From: Streptomyces sp. CNH099
GTDB taxonomy: Bacteria > Actinomycetota > Actinomycetes > Streptomycetales > Streptomycetaceae
Assembly (NCBI GenBank): GCA_000514715.1
Contig: AZWL01000008.1
Span: 62,001-126,000, forward strand
Reading direction: 5' to 3'
DNA: 64,000 nt
Shown: positions 1 through 8,685 of the stretch, piece after piece
Numbering within the stretch: the first letter of the stretch is position 1
Layout: every line of letters begins with the position of its first letter
Translations under genes and position numbers: made by a program
The notes under the pieces: generated by a model
What the model was told of the DNA's origin: nothing
Database searches by the model: none
Seen by the model: the letters and a program-made list of their open reading frames with translations, nothing else

Positions 1-1
1 G

Positions 2-2347
2 GGCGAGCTGTACGTGGACGGCGACGAGATCGTGCTGGCGTCGCTGCGCTTCGGCAACGTCGTGGTGATGATCCAGCCGCCGCGCGGCTTCGGCGAGAAC
101 CCCATCGCCATCTACCACGACCCGGACATGCCCCCGTCGCACCACTACCTGGCCGCGTACCGCTGGCTGGACCGCACGTTCGGTGCCGACGCGCTCGTGC
201 ACATGGGCAAGCACGGCACGCTGGAGTGGCTGCCGGGCAAGGGCCTCGGGCTGTCGGCGGGGTGTGCGCCGGACGCGGTGCTGGGCGACCTGCCGCTGGT
301 GTACCCGTTCATCGTCAACGACCCGGGCGAGGGCACCCAGGCCAAGCGCCGCGGGCACGCCACCGTGGTCGACCACCTGGTGCCGCCGATGGCCCGCGCC
401 GACTCCTACGGCGACCTGGCGAAGCTGGAGCAGCTCCTCGACGAGTACGCGCTCGTCTCCGACCTCGACCCGGCGAAGGCGCCGGCCGTGCGCAGCCAGA
501 TCTGGACGCTCGTACGGGCCGCGGAGCTGCACCACGACCTGCAGGTGGCCGAGCAGCCGGACGACGCCGACTTCGACGAGTTCGTGCTGCACGTCGACGG
601 CTGGCTGTGCGAGATCAAGGACGTGCAGATACGGGACGGGCTGCACGTGCTGGGCGCCGGCCCGGTCGGCGAGGCGCGGGTGAACCTGGCGCTGGCGGTG
701 CTGCGTTCGGCGCAGGTCTGGGGCGGCGCCGGCGGTGCGCTGCCCGGGCTGCGGGCGGCGCTCGCCGCGCGGGCGGGGCTGGTGGAGGCGGAGCTGCTGG
801 CGGAGCCGGGGGCCCGGATCGCGGTGCCGGCGGCGCTGACGGCGCGGGCGGCGGGGCCGGCGCGCACCGCGTCGGACGCGATCGACCTGCTGGAGTCGCT
901 GGCGCGGCGGCTGGCCGAGGGGATGGAGGAGCGGGAGTGGGCGCGCACGGCCGTGCCCGACGTCGTCACCGGGGTCCTGGGCGACGACGAGGGAACCGCG
1001 GACGTGGTGCGGGTGCTGGAGTTCGCGGCCGCGGAGGTCGTTCCGCGGCTGCGCCGCACCGGCGACGAGATCGGCAACGTCCTGCACGCGCTCGACGGCG
1101 GCTACGTGCCCGCCGGGCCGTCCGGCTCCCCCACCCGCGGTCTCGTCAACGTGCTGCCGACCGGGCGCAACTTCTACTCCGTCGACCCCAAGGCCATCCC
1201 CTCCCGTCTCTCCTGGGACGTCGGCAGCGCCCTCGCCGACTCGCTCCTCGCCCGCCACCTCGCCGACCACGGCGCGTACCCGAGGTCCGTGGGGCTGACG
1301 GTCTGGGGCACGTCCTGCATGCGCACCCAGGGCGACGACATCGCGGAGATCCTGGCGCTGCTCGGCTGCCGCCCCGTCTGGGACGACGCGTCGCGGCGGG
1401 TGACGGGCTTCGAGGTGGTGCCGCGGGCGGAGCTGGGCCGGCCGCGCATCGACGTCACCGTACGCATCTCCGGCTTCTTCCGCGACGCCTTCCCGCACGT
1501 CGTCGGCCTGGTCGACGACGCGGTGCGCGCGGTCGCGGAGCTGGACGAGCCGCCGGAGGCCAACTTCGTACGGGCGCACGCGGACGAGGACACCGCCGCC
1601 CACGGCGACCGCCGCCGGGCCACCGCCCGCATCTTCGGCTCCAAGCCCGGCGCGTACGGCGCGGGCCTGCTGCCGCTGATCGACGCCCGGAACTGGCGCT
1701 CGGACGCCGATCTGGCGGAGGTGTACGCGGTCTGGGGCGGCTACGCCTACGGCCGCGGGCTCGACGGGCGGGCGGCGCGCGGCGACATGGAGACGGCGTT
1801 CCGGCGGATCCAGGTGGCGGCGAAGAACATCGACACGAGGGAACACGACGCGTTCGACGCAGATGACTACTTCCAGTACCACGGCGGCATGGTGGCGATG
1901 GTGCGGCATCTGACCGGTGACTCACCGGAGGCGTACATCGGCGACAGCGCGGTGCCCGAGCAGGTGAAGACCCGCACGCTCGGCGAGGAGACGCACCGGG
2001 TGTTCCGCGCCCGCGTGGTGAACCCGCGCTGGACGGCGGCCATGAGAAGACATGGCTACAAAGGAGCCTTCGAGATGGCCGCCACCGTCGACTACCTCTT
2101 CGGCTACGACGCCACCGCGGGCGTGGTGGACGACTGGATGTACGAGAAGCTCGCGGCGACCTACGCCTTCGACGCGGAGAACCAGGAGTTCATGCGTCGC
2201 TCCAACCCCTGGGCGCTGCGCGGCATTGCCGAACGGCTGCTGGAGGCGGCCGACAGGGGCCTGTGGGCGGAGCCGGACCAGCGGACGCTGGCCCGGCTCC
2301 GGGAGATCTACCTCGAACTTGAGGGCGATCTGGAGGGGGAGGAATGA
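2..2347 (+). CDS. cobN: Cobaltochelatase subunit CobN (3' part)
   Basis: This is the large subunit of the ATP-dependent cobalt chelatase, which inserts cobalt into the corrin ring. The open frame enters from the left edge, so about 781 C-terminal residues of a protein usually near 1200 aa are visible; the true start is outside the window. CobN/BchH-family landmarks include KHGTLEWLPGK near the start, GRNFYSVDP in the middle, GTSCMRTQGDDIAE and FGSKPGAYGAGLLPLID. The gene leads a long cobalamin operon and is followed after 168 bases by a fused BchI/BchD-type chelatase subunit, its expected ATPase partner. A magnesium-chelatase role is unlikely because every neighbour is a corrin enzyme. Confidence 0.95.
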   Translation, partial: GELYVDGDEIVLASLRFGNVVVMIQPPRGFGENPIAIYHDPDMPPSHHYLAAYRWLDRTFGADALVHMGKHGTLEWLPGKGLGLSAGCAPDAVLGDLPLVYPFIVNDPGEGTQAKRRGHATVVDHLVPPMARADSYGDLAKLEQLLDEYALVSDLDPAKAPAVRSQIWTLVRAAELHHDLQVAEQPDDADFDEFVLHVDGWLCEIKDVQIRDGLHVLGAGPVGEARVNLALAVLRSAQVWGGAGGALPGLRAALAARAGLVEAELLAEPGARIAVPAALTARAAGPARTASDAIDLLESLARRLAEGMEEREWARTAVPDVVTGVLGDDEGTADVVRVLEFAAAEVVPRLRRTGDEIGNVLHALDGGYVPAGPSGSPTRGLVNVLPTGRNFYSVDPKAIPSRLSWDVGSALADSLLARHLADHGAYPRSVGLTVWGTSCMRTQGDDIAEILALLGCRPVWDDASRRVTGFEVVPRAELGRPRIDVTVRISGFFRDAFPHVVGLVDDAVRAVAELDEPPEANFVRAHADEDTAAHGDRRRATARIFGSKPGAYGAGLLPLIDARNWRSDADLAEVYAVWGGYAYGRGLDGRAARGDMETAFRRIQVAAKNIDTREHDAFDADDYFQYHGGMVAMVRHLTGDSPEAYIGDSAVPEQVKTRTLGEETHRVFRARVVNPRWTAAMRRHGYKGAFEMAATVDYLFGYDATAGVVDDWMYEKLAATYAFDAENQEFMRRSNPWALRGIAERLLEAADRGLWAEPDQRTLARLREIYLELEGDLEGEE

Positions 2348-2354
2348 CCCACTC

Positions 2355-2444
2355 GCAAGCCCCGCGTCTGCGGGGACAACACAGCCCGAACGACCGTCGA
2401 CTTGGCGGTGCCCGGCTCATCCCCGCCTCTGCGGGGCCTGCACC
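2355..2444. CRISPR. Two-repeat, one-spacer CRISPR-like unit (type I-E geometry)
   Basis: The cobN-chelatase gap holds two hairpin cores, CCCCGCGTCTGCGGGG at 2360-2375 and CCCCGCCTCTGCGGGG at 2421-2436, identical at 15 of 16 positions. Each has a 6-bp stem and 4-base loop, which is the layout of type I-E repeats. The cores are exactly 61 bases apart. If framed as 29-base repeats (2355-2383 and 2416-2444), they leave a 32-base spacer at 2384-2415, the standard I-E length. The repeat flanks are poorly conserved, and no third unit lies 61 bases either side. No cas gene is in the window. This may be a decayed mini-array or two coincidental operon hairpins. Confidence 0.4.
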
Positions 2445-2515
2445 GCCAGTGTCACGCACCCCCGCACAGCGCCGCAGGAACGGTCAGCTTCATCACCCGA
2501 AGGAAGGATGATCGC

Positions 2516-4747
2516 GTGAGCGTCCCCTATCCGTTCGCAGCCGTCGTCGGCATGGCCGATCTGCGGCTGGCCCTGATGCTCAACGCGGTGGATCCCGCCG
2601 TCGGTGGTGTCCTCGTACGCGGTGAGAAGGGGACCGCGAAGTCGACCGTGGTCAGAGGACTCGCCGCTCTCCTCCCGGACGTCGCCGTCGTCCCCGGCTG
2701 CCGGTTCTCCTGCGACCCGGCCGCGCCGGACGCGGACTGCCCGGACGGGCCGCACGAGGCGGGGCGCGGTGACGGCGTGCGCGCGGCGCGGATGGTGGAG
2801 CTGCCGGTGGGCGCGTCGGAGGACCGGCTCGCGGGGGCGCTGGACATCGAACGGGCGCTGGCGGAGGGCCGGAAGACCTTCGAGCCGGGGCTGCTGGCGG
2901 AGGCGCACCGCGGCGTGCTGTACGTGGACGAGGTCAACCTGCTCCACGACCACCTCGTGGACCTGCTGCTGGACGCCGCCGCGATGGGCGCGAACTACGT
3001 GGAGCGCGAGGGTGTCTCCGTCCGGCACGCGGCCCGCTTCCTGCTGGTGGGCACCATGAACCCGGAGGAGGGCGAGCTGCGCCCGCAGTTGCTCGACCGG
3101 TTCGGTCTCACGGTGCAGGTCGCCGCGTCCCGCGAGCCGGACGAGCGGACGGAGGTGGTGCGGCGGCGGCTCGCCTACGACGCGGACCCGGCCGGCTTCG
3201 CGGCGCGCTGGGCGGCGGAGGAGGACGCGCTGCGGGCGCGGATCGCGGCGGCCCGGGCGCTGCTGCCGGCGGTGGTGCTGGGCGACGCGGCGCTACGGCA
3301 GATCACGGCGACGTGCGCGGCGTTCGAGGTCGACGGGATGCGCGCGGACATCGTGACGGCGCGTGCCGCGACAGCCCTCGCCGCATGGGCCGGGCGTACG
3401 GAGGTGGCGGCCGAGGACGTACGGCAGGCGGCGCTGCTGGCGCTGCCGCACCGGCGCCGGCGCAACCCGTTCGACGCGCCGGGTCTGGACGAGGAGAAGC
3501 TGGACGACACGCTGCGCGAGCACGCGGAGGGGGCCGGCGGCGGCGCGGGCGACGGCGGTGACGGGGACGACGGGCCGGAGCGGGACCCCGATCCGGACGG
3601 GCCGCCGGACGGCGACGGCGGCGGTAGCGGTGGCGGGCCGGCTCCGCGGCGGCCCGGGGACGCCGATGGCACGGGCGACGCCGCGGAGGCGGCGGATGCG
3701 GCGGCGCCGCAGGACCCGTCCCGTACGGAGACCGCCCCGCCCCCCGGCGACACCTCCGCGGCCCCGGGCGACAGGGCTGGTGACGGGGCCGGGGACGCCC
3801 CGCCCCCCGGCGACGGCGACCCCGCCGCCCCCGCCGAGCCGTTCCGCACCCGCCGCCTCGACGTGCCCGGCGTCGGCGAGGGCGCCGCCGGCCGCCGCTC
3901 CCGCGCCCGTACCGCCCACGGCCGCACCACCGGCGCCCGCCGCCCCCGCGGCGCCCTCGGGGCCCTGCACCTGGCCGCCACCGTCCAGGCCGCCGCCCCG
4001 CACCAGCGCGGGCGCGGGCGCCGCGGCCCCGGCCTCGTCGTCCGCCGCGACGACCTGCGCGAGGCCGTCCGCGAGGGCCGCGAGTCCAACCTCGTGCTCT
4101 TCGCCGTCGACGCCTCCGGCTCGATGGGCGCGCGGCAGCGCATGGGCGCCGTGAAGGGCGCGGTGCTGTCGCTGCTCCTGGACGCCTACCAGCGCCGCGA
4201 CAAGGTCGGCCTGGTCACCTTCCGCGGCCCGGACGCGGCGCTGGCGCTGCCGCCCACCTCGTCGGTGGACGCGGCGGCGGCCCGGCTGGAGCGGCTGCCC
4301 ACCGGCGGCCGCACCCCGCTGGCCGCCGGGCTGCTGCGGGCCCGCGAGACGCTGCGCGTCGAGCGGCTGCGGGACCCGGCGCGCCGCCCGCTGCTGGTCG
4401 TCGTCACCGACGGCCGGGCGACGGGCGGCCCGGACCCGGTCGGGCGGGCGGCGCGGGCGGCGCGCCTGCTGGCGGCGGAGGGCGTCGCCTCGGTGGTCGT
4501 CGACTGCGAGTCGGGGCCGGTGCGGCTGGGGCTCGCGGGCGAGCTGGCCCGCGAGCTGCGGGGCCCGGCGGTGGCGCTGGGCGAGCTGCGGGCGGAGGCG
4601 GTCGGCGCGCTCGTACGGGAGGCCCGCGCGGGCCGGCGGGCGCCGGCCGCACGGGAGGGGCACGCCCCGGGCGGCGGCCCCGGCGCTCGCGGCGCCCGCG
4701 GTGCTCGCCCCGAACCGGCCGGGCACGGCGCGGGGAGGGCCGCCTGA
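2516..4747 (+). CDS. Putative cobaltochelatase BchI/BchD-type AAA-VWA subunit
   Basis: This is the ATPase and VWA partner expected to work with CobN in cobalt insertion. In 743 aa it joins a BchI-like AAA domain (Walker A GEKGTAKS at residues 36-43, Walker B as LYVDEVNLL) to an acidic, Gly/Pro-rich linker (about residues 340-450) and a C-terminal VWA domain. The VWA domain has a MIDAS site DASGSMG at about residue 532, with TGGRTPLA and TDGRATGG further on. The GTG start at 2516 was chosen for its strong AAGGAAGG ribosome site about 8 bases upstream; the frame is open further upstream, but that stretch has no family similarity. The stop overlaps the cobO start by one base. Many actinobacteria use this fused form instead of separate CobS and CobT. 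Confidence 0.9.
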   Translation: MSVPYPFAAVVGMADLRLALMLNAVDPAVGGVLVRGEKGTAKSTVVRGLAALLPDVAVVPGCRFSCDPAAPDADCPDGPHEAGRGDGVRAARMVELPVGASEDRLAGALDIERALAEGRKTFEPGLLAEAHRGVLYVDEVNLLHDHLVDLLLDAAAMGANYVEREGVSVRHAARFLLVGTMNPEEGELRPQLLDRFGLTVQVAASREPDERTEVVRRRLAYDADPAGFAARWAAEEDALRARIAAARALLPAVVLGDAALRQITATCAAFEVDGMRADIVTARAATALAAWAGRTEVAAEDVRQAALLALPHRRRRNPFDAPGLDEEKLDDTLREHAEGAGGGAGDGGDGDDGPERDPDPDGPPDGDGGGSGGGPAPRRPGDADGTGDAAEAADAAAPQDPSRTETAPPPGDTSAAPGDRAGDGAGDAPPPGDGDPAAPAEPFRTRRLDVPGVGEGAAGRRSRARTAHGRTTGARRPRGALGALHLAATVQAAAPHQRGRGRRGPGLVVRRDDLREAVREGRESNLVLFAVDASGSMGARQRMGAVKGAVLSLLLDAYQRRDKVGLVTFRGPDAALALPPTSSVDAAAARLERLPTGGRTPLAAGLLRARETLRVERLRDPARRPLLVVVTDGRATGGPDPVGRAARAARLLAAEGVASVVVDCESGPVRLGLAGELARELRGPAVALGELRAEAVGALVREARAGRRAPAAREGHAPGGGPGARGARGARPEPAGHGAGRAA

Positions 4748-5373
4748 TGCCGAAGGGGCAGCCGGCCGCGGTGCCGGACGACGGTCTGACGACGCGGCAG
4801 CGGCGCAACCGCCCGCTGGTCGTCGTGCACACGGGCACGGGCAAGGGGAAGTCCACGGCCGCCTTCGGGCTGGCGCTGCGCGCCTGGAACCAGGGCTGGC
4901 CGATCGGGGTGTTCCAGTTCGTGAAGTCCGCCAAGTGGCGGGTCGGCGAGGAGCGGGCGCTGCGGGTCCTCGGCGCGAGCGGCGAGGGCGGCACGGTGGC
5001 GTGGCACAAGATGGGCGAGGGCTGGTCGTGGATCCAGCGGCCCGCCAAGGACGCCGAGCCGGACAACCCGGACAACCCAGACAACGCAGAGAAGGCCCGG
5101 CAGGGCTGGGAGCAGGTCAAGCGGGATCTGGCGGCGCAGACGTACCGGCTGTACGTCCTCGACGAGTTCGCGTACCCGATGCACTGGGGCTGGGTGGACA
5201 CCGACGAGGTGGTCGAGGTGCTGCGGCAGCGGCCCGGCGGCCAGCACGTCGTCGTCACCGGGCGCAACGCGCCCGCGCCGCTCGTGGAGTTCGCCGACCT
5301 CGTCACCGAGATGGGCAAGGTCAAGCACCCCATGGACGCGGGCCAGAAGGGCCAGCGGGGCATCGAATGGTGA
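4747..5373 (+). CDS. cobO: Cob(I)yrinic acid a,c-diamide adenosyltransferase
   Basis: CobO transfers the 5'-deoxyadenosyl group of ATP to cobalt(I) in the corrin, giving the adenosylated cofactor. The 208-aa length is normal. The P-loop HTGTGKGKST (residues 28-37) is the family signature, followed by FGLALRAWNQGW and the conserved LDEFAYPMHWGW stretch. The ATG at 4747 shares its A with the TGA of the chelatase gene, and the 3' end overlaps cobB, so translation is probably coupled. A small triple DNP repeat lies near residue 101. It is clearly the CobA/CobO/BtuR family rather than PduO or EutT. Confidence 0.95.
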   Translation: MPKGQPAAVPDDGLTTRQRRNRPLVVVHTGTGKGKSTAAFGLALRAWNQGWPIGVFQFVKSAKWRVGEERALRVLGASGEGGTVAWHKMGEGWSWIQRPAKDAEPDNPDNPDNAEKARQGWEQVKRDLAAQTYRLYVLDEFAYPMHWGWVDTDEVVEVLRQRPGGQHVVVTGRNAPAPLVEFADLVTEMGKVKHPMDAGQKGQRGIEW

Positions 5374-7070
5374 GCACCGTGACCGGCGTCCCCCGGCTCG
5401 TCGTCGCCGCACCCGCGTCCGGGAGCGGCAAGACGACCGTCGCGACCGGCCTGATGGCGGCGTTCACGGCCGCCGGCCTGACGGTCTCGCCGCACAAGGC
5501 GGGCCCCGACTACATCGACCCCGGCTACCACGCCCTCGCGGTCGCCGCCGGCCCGGCCGGCGGGCGCCCGGGCCGGAACCTGGACCCGCACATGTGCGGC
5601 CCCGGCCTGGTCGCGCCGCTGTTCGCGCACGGCGCGGCGGGCGCGGACGTGGCGGTCGTGGAGGGCGTGATGGGCCTGTACGACGGCGCCGCCGGCGCCG
5701 GCGAGTCGGGCTCGACGGCGGAGCTGGCGAAACTGCTGCGGGCGCCGGTGGTGCTGGTGGTCGACGCCTCGGGGCAGTCGCGGTCGGTGGCGGCGCTGGT
5801 GCACGGGTTCGCGTCGTGGGACCCGGAGGTGCGGATCGGGGGCGTCGTCCTCAACAAGGTCGCCTCCGACCGGCACGAGTCCCTGCTGCGCGAGGCCCTG
5901 GACGCCGCCGGCGTCCCGGTGCTGGGCGCCCTGCGCCGCGCCGCGGAGCTGGCGGCGCCGTCGCGCCACCTGGGCCTGGTGCCGGCGGCGGAACGCCGCC
6001 CGGCGGCACTGGCCGCGGTACGGGCCCTGGCGGCCCGCGTACGGGAGTCGTGCGATGTGCCGGGCCTGCTGCGGCTGGCCCGCACGGCACCGCCGCTGCC
6101 GACGACGACGTGGTCACCGGAGGAGGCGGTGCTGCCTCCGGCGAGGGCGGCGGAGAGGAAGGCCCCCCGCGGGCCGGAAGGCCCCGGCCCGCGGGAGGCC
6201 CACGGGACCCGACCGCCGGCGGAGGCCGGGGGGCGGAGCCCGCAGGGCGGCCACGGAGTCCGGCCCGCGACGGGAGCCGGGAGGCGGAGCCCGCAGGACG
6301 CCGACGAGGCCCGACCCGCGCCGGGGCCCCGGGGGCAGAGCCGCCAGACGGGGGCCCGGGGGCAGAGCCCCCGAAACCCGCCGCGTGCCGCGGGCGCGGG
6401 CGGGGGCCCGGGGGCCGGCCCCCGGTTTCGGGAAGGGGCGGGACCGGGGAACACCCCCCGCCCCGCACGACCGGTCGTCGCCATCGCCTCCGGCCCGGCC
6501 TTCACCTTCTCGTACGCCGAACACACCGAACTCCTCACCGCCGCCGGCGCCGACGTCGTCCCCTTCGACCCCCTGCACGACGAGGCCCTGCCACCCGGCA
6601 CCCGGGCCCTGGTCATCGGCGGCGGCTTCCCCGAGGTCTACGGTCCCGAGCTGGCCGGCAACGAGCCGATGCGCCGCGACGTCGCCCGCCTCGCCGCCAC
6701 CGGCGCGCCGGTGGCGGCCGAGTGCGCCGGCCTCGTCTACCTCGCCCGCTCCCTCGACGGCGCCCCCATGTGCGGCGTGCTGGCCGCGGAGGCCCACATG
6801 ACGGACCGGCTCACGCTCGGCTACCGCGACGCGGTGGCCGTGGCCGACAGCGCGCTCGCCACCGCCGGCACCCGGGTGCGAGGGCACGAGTTCCACCGCA
6901 CGGCGCTCGATCCACCGGCCGGCGAGACGCCCGCATGGGGGATGACGCGGCCGGCGCGTCGCGTCGAAGGTTTCGTACGGGGCGGAGTCCACGCCTCGTA
7001 CCTGCACGTGCACTGGGCCGCCGCCCCCGCCATGGCGCGCCGGCTCGTCGAAGGGTGTGAAGCGGCATGA
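5367..7070 (+). CDS. cobB: Cobyrinic acid a,c-diamide synthase with repeat-derived linker
   Basis: CobB amidates the a and c side chains of cobyrinic/hydrogenobyrinic acid using glutamine and ATP. An N-terminal ATP-binding domain (P-loop ASGSGKTT, then HKAGPDYIDPGYH) is followed by a class I glutamine amidotransferase domain with IGGGFPEVYG and the nucleophile region AAECAGLVYL. The protein is 567 aa, about 100 longer than usual. The excess is an Arg/Pro/Gly-rich, repeat-like stretch at about residues 252-367, between the two domains. ATG at 5367 is used here; GTG at 5370, overlapping the cobO stop as GTGA, is equally possible. The stop overlaps the cobI ATG (ATGA). Confidence 0.93.
   Translation: MVSTVTGVPRLVVAAPASGSGKTTVATGLMAAFTAAGLTVSPHKAGPDYIDPGYHALAVAAGPAGGRPGRNLDPHMCGPGLVAPLFAHGAAGADVAVVEGVMGLYDGAAGAGESGSTAELAKLLRAPVVLVVDASGQSRSVAALVHGFASWDPEVRIGGVVLNKVASDRHESLLREALDAAGVPVLGALRRAAELAAPSRHLGLVPAAERRPAALAAVRALAARVRESCDVPGLLRLARTAPPLPTTTWSPEEAVLPPARAAERKAPRGPEGPGPREAHGTRPPAEAGGRSPQGGHGVRPATGAGRRSPQDADEARPAPGPRGQSRQTGARGQSPRNPPRAAGAGGGPGAGPRFREGAGPGNTPRPARPVVAIASGPAFTFSYAEHTELLTAAGADVVPFDPLHDEALPPGTRALVIGGGFPEVYGPELAGNEPMRRDVARLAATGAPVAAECAGLVYLARSLDGAPMCGVLAAEAHMTDRLTLGYRDAVAVADSALATAGTRVRGHEFHRTALDPPAGETPAWGMTRPARRVEGFVRGGVHASYLHVHWAAAPAMARRLVEGCEAA
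6150..6470 (+). repeat. GC-rich repeat block inserted in frame in cobB
   Basis: This stretch codes for Arg/Pro/Gly-rich sequence with no family counterpart between the two CobB domains. It holds imperfect repeats: GGCGGAGCCCGCAGG occurs at 6232-6246 and 6283-6297, and GGGGGCAGAGCC occurs twice after 6330. It ends in a module (about 6424-6469) containing TTTCGGGAAGGGGCGGG and a run of C before CCGCCCCGCA. The same terminal module ends the repeat block in cobL at about 10577-10619, in the same reading frame (FREGAG in both proteins). Confidence 0.7.
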
Positions 7071-7795
7071 GCATGCGACTCGTCGGCGTCGGGGTGGGCC
7101 CCGGCGACCCGGAGCTGGTCACGGTCAAGGGGGTGGGCGCGCTGCGGTCGGCGGCGGCGGTCGTCGTCCCCGTGCTGGAGGGCGGCGGCACGGGCCGCGC
7201 CGAGGCGACGGTCCTGCACTACGTGGACGAGGAGAAGGTCGTCCGCGTCGTGTTCGCGCTCAACGAGCGCAGCGACGCCGCGCGCCGCGAGGCGGCGTGG
7301 GACGCGGCCGGCGCCCGGGTCGCGGAACTGCTGCGCGCACACCGCACGGTGGCGTTCGCCACCCTCGGCGACCCCAACGTCTACTCGACCTTCACCTACC
7401 TCGCCGAGACCGTCACCGCGCTGCTCCCCGACGTGCGGATCGAGAGCGTGCCGGGCGTCACCGCGATGCAGGACCTGGCGGCGCGCGGCGGGGCGGTGCT
7501 CGCGGAGGGCAGAGAGCCGCTGACGCTGGTGCCGGTGACGGCGGGCACGGCGGTGCTGAAGGAGGCGCTTCAGGGGCCGGGGACGGTGGTGGCGTACAAG
7601 TTCGGGCGGCTGGCGGGCGAGGTCGCGGGGGTGCTCACGGAGACGGGGCGGATGGAGGGGGCGCTGTGGGGATCGTCGCTGGGTCTGGCGGAGGAGTCGG
7701 TGCGGCCGGCGGCGGAGCTGGGCGCGGAGCCGCTGCCGTACCTGTCGACGCTGATCGCGCCGGCGCGGCGGACGGGACGGGGGGACAAGCTGTGA
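7067..7795 (+). CDS. cobI: Precorrin-2 C20-methyltransferase
   Basis: CobI uses S-adenosylmethionine to methylate C20 of precorrin-2 or cobalt-factor II, an early committed step to cobalamin. The 242-aa length is normal. The tetrapyrrole methylase fold is shown by GVGVGPGDPELVTVKG at the N-terminus, TLGDPNVYSTF in the middle and ESVPGVTAMQDLAA after it. The ATG at 7067 overlaps the cobB TGA (ATGA), and the 3' end overlaps cobM (GTGA), so all three are likely translated together. Confidence 0.95.
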   Translation: MSMRLVGVGVGPGDPELVTVKGVGALRSAAAVVVPVLEGGGTGRAEATVLHYVDEEKVVRVVFALNERSDAARREAAWDAAGARVAELLRAHRTVAFATLGDPNVYSTFTYLAETVTALLPDVRIESVPGVTAMQDLAARGGAVLAEGREPLTLVPVTAGTAVLKEALQGPGTVVAYKFGRLAGEVAGVLTETGRMEGALWGSSLGLAEESVRPAAELGAEPLPYLSTLIAPARRTGRGDKL

Positions 7796-8634
7796 GCGGG
7801 ACGGGGGCACCGGGGCCGGCGGGACGGCCGCCCGCCGCCGGCACGGTGACGTTCGTCGGCGCCGGGCCCGGGGCTGCGGACCTGCTGACGTTCCGGGCCG
7901 CCCGCGCCATCGCGGAGGCGGACGTCGTGATCTGGGCGGCGAGCCTCGTCCACGAGGACGTGCTGCGCCACGCCCGCGCGGACGCGGAGGTCGTCGACTC
8001 GGCGGCGGTGCCGCTGGAGGAGGTCGTCGCGGTGTACGGGCGGGCGGCCCGCGAGGGTCTGCGGGTGGCGCGGGTGCACTCGGGCGACCCGGCGCTGTGG
8101 GGCGGCACACAGGAGCAGGTGGAGCGGTGCGAGGAGCTGGGCCTGGCGGTGGAGATCGTCCCCGGCGTGTCGTCGTTCTCGGCGGCGGCGGCCGCGGCGG
8201 GGCGGGAGCTGACGGTCCCGGAGGTGGCGCAGTCGGTGATCCTCACCCGGCTGGGCGGCGGCAAGACCCCGATGCCGAGCGGCGAGGACGTACGGGAGTT
8301 CGCGCGGCACGGCACCACGATGGCGGTGTTCCTGTCGGCCGCCCGCTCCGGCCGGCTGGCGGCGGAGCTGCTCGCGGGCGGCTACGCGGCGACGACGCCG
8401 GTGGTCGTGGCGTACCGCGTGACGTGGCCGGACGAGCTGGTGGTGCGCTGCACGGTCGGCACGCTGGAGGCGGCGGTGAAGGAGCACCGGCTGTGGAAGC
8501 ACACGCTGTTCCTCGTCGGCCCGGCGCTGGCGGCGGCGGGTACGCGGTCGCACCTGTACCACCCGGGGCACTTCCACGGCCACCGCCGGGCGGACCCGCG
8601 GGCGCGGAGGGCGCTGCGCGAGGGCGGGGCGTAG
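7792..8634 (+). CDS. cobM: Precorrin-4 C11-methyltransferase
   Basis: CobM/CbiF methylates C11 of precorrin-4 using S-adenosylmethionine. The 280-aa protein carries the tetrapyrrole methylase motifs VGAGPGAADLLTFR near the N-terminus, HSGDPALWG, and EIVPGVSSFSAAAAA. The GTG start at 7792 overlaps the cobI TGA (GTGA) and follows a short Gly/Pro-rich lead of about 17 residues. A 51-base gap separates the stop from cbiD, the longest break in this part of the operon. The His/Arg-rich C-terminus (HPGHFHGHRR) is mildly extended. Confidence 0.94.
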   Translation: MSGTGAPGPAGRPPAAGTVTFVGAGPGAADLLTFRAARAIAEADVVIWAASLVHEDVLRHARADAEVVDSAAVPLEEVVAVYGRAAREGLRVARVHSGDPALWGGTQEQVERCEELGLAVEIVPGVSSFSAAAAAAGRELTVPEVAQSVILTRLGGGKTPMPSGEDVREFARHGTTMAVFLSAARSGRLAAELLAGGYAATTPVVVAYRVTWPDELVVRCTVGTLEAAVKEHRLWKHTLFLVGPALAAAGTRSHLYHPGHFHGHRRADPRARRALREGGA

Positions 8635-8685
8635 GGCGCGAGCGGCGACAGGCCACGTGTGAGACCGGCGGGAGGAGGAGAGCGG

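Noticed and set aside
226..1866. Long Arg/Ala/Gly-rich open frames overlapping cobN, the chelatase and other genes on both strands
   Set aside because: At this GC content stop codons are rare in all frames. These have shadow composition (Arg/Pro/Gly), no motifs, and cover well-recognised genes.
2402..2515. Upstream in-frame extension of the chelatase gene
   Set aside because: It would translate the CRISPR-like repeat; the strong ribosome site and family N-terminus place the start at 2516.
2348..2515. Cobalamin riboswitch in the cobN-chelatase gap
   Set aside because: No B12-box-like conserved core was recognised; a riboswitch, if present, would be upstream of cobN, outside the window.
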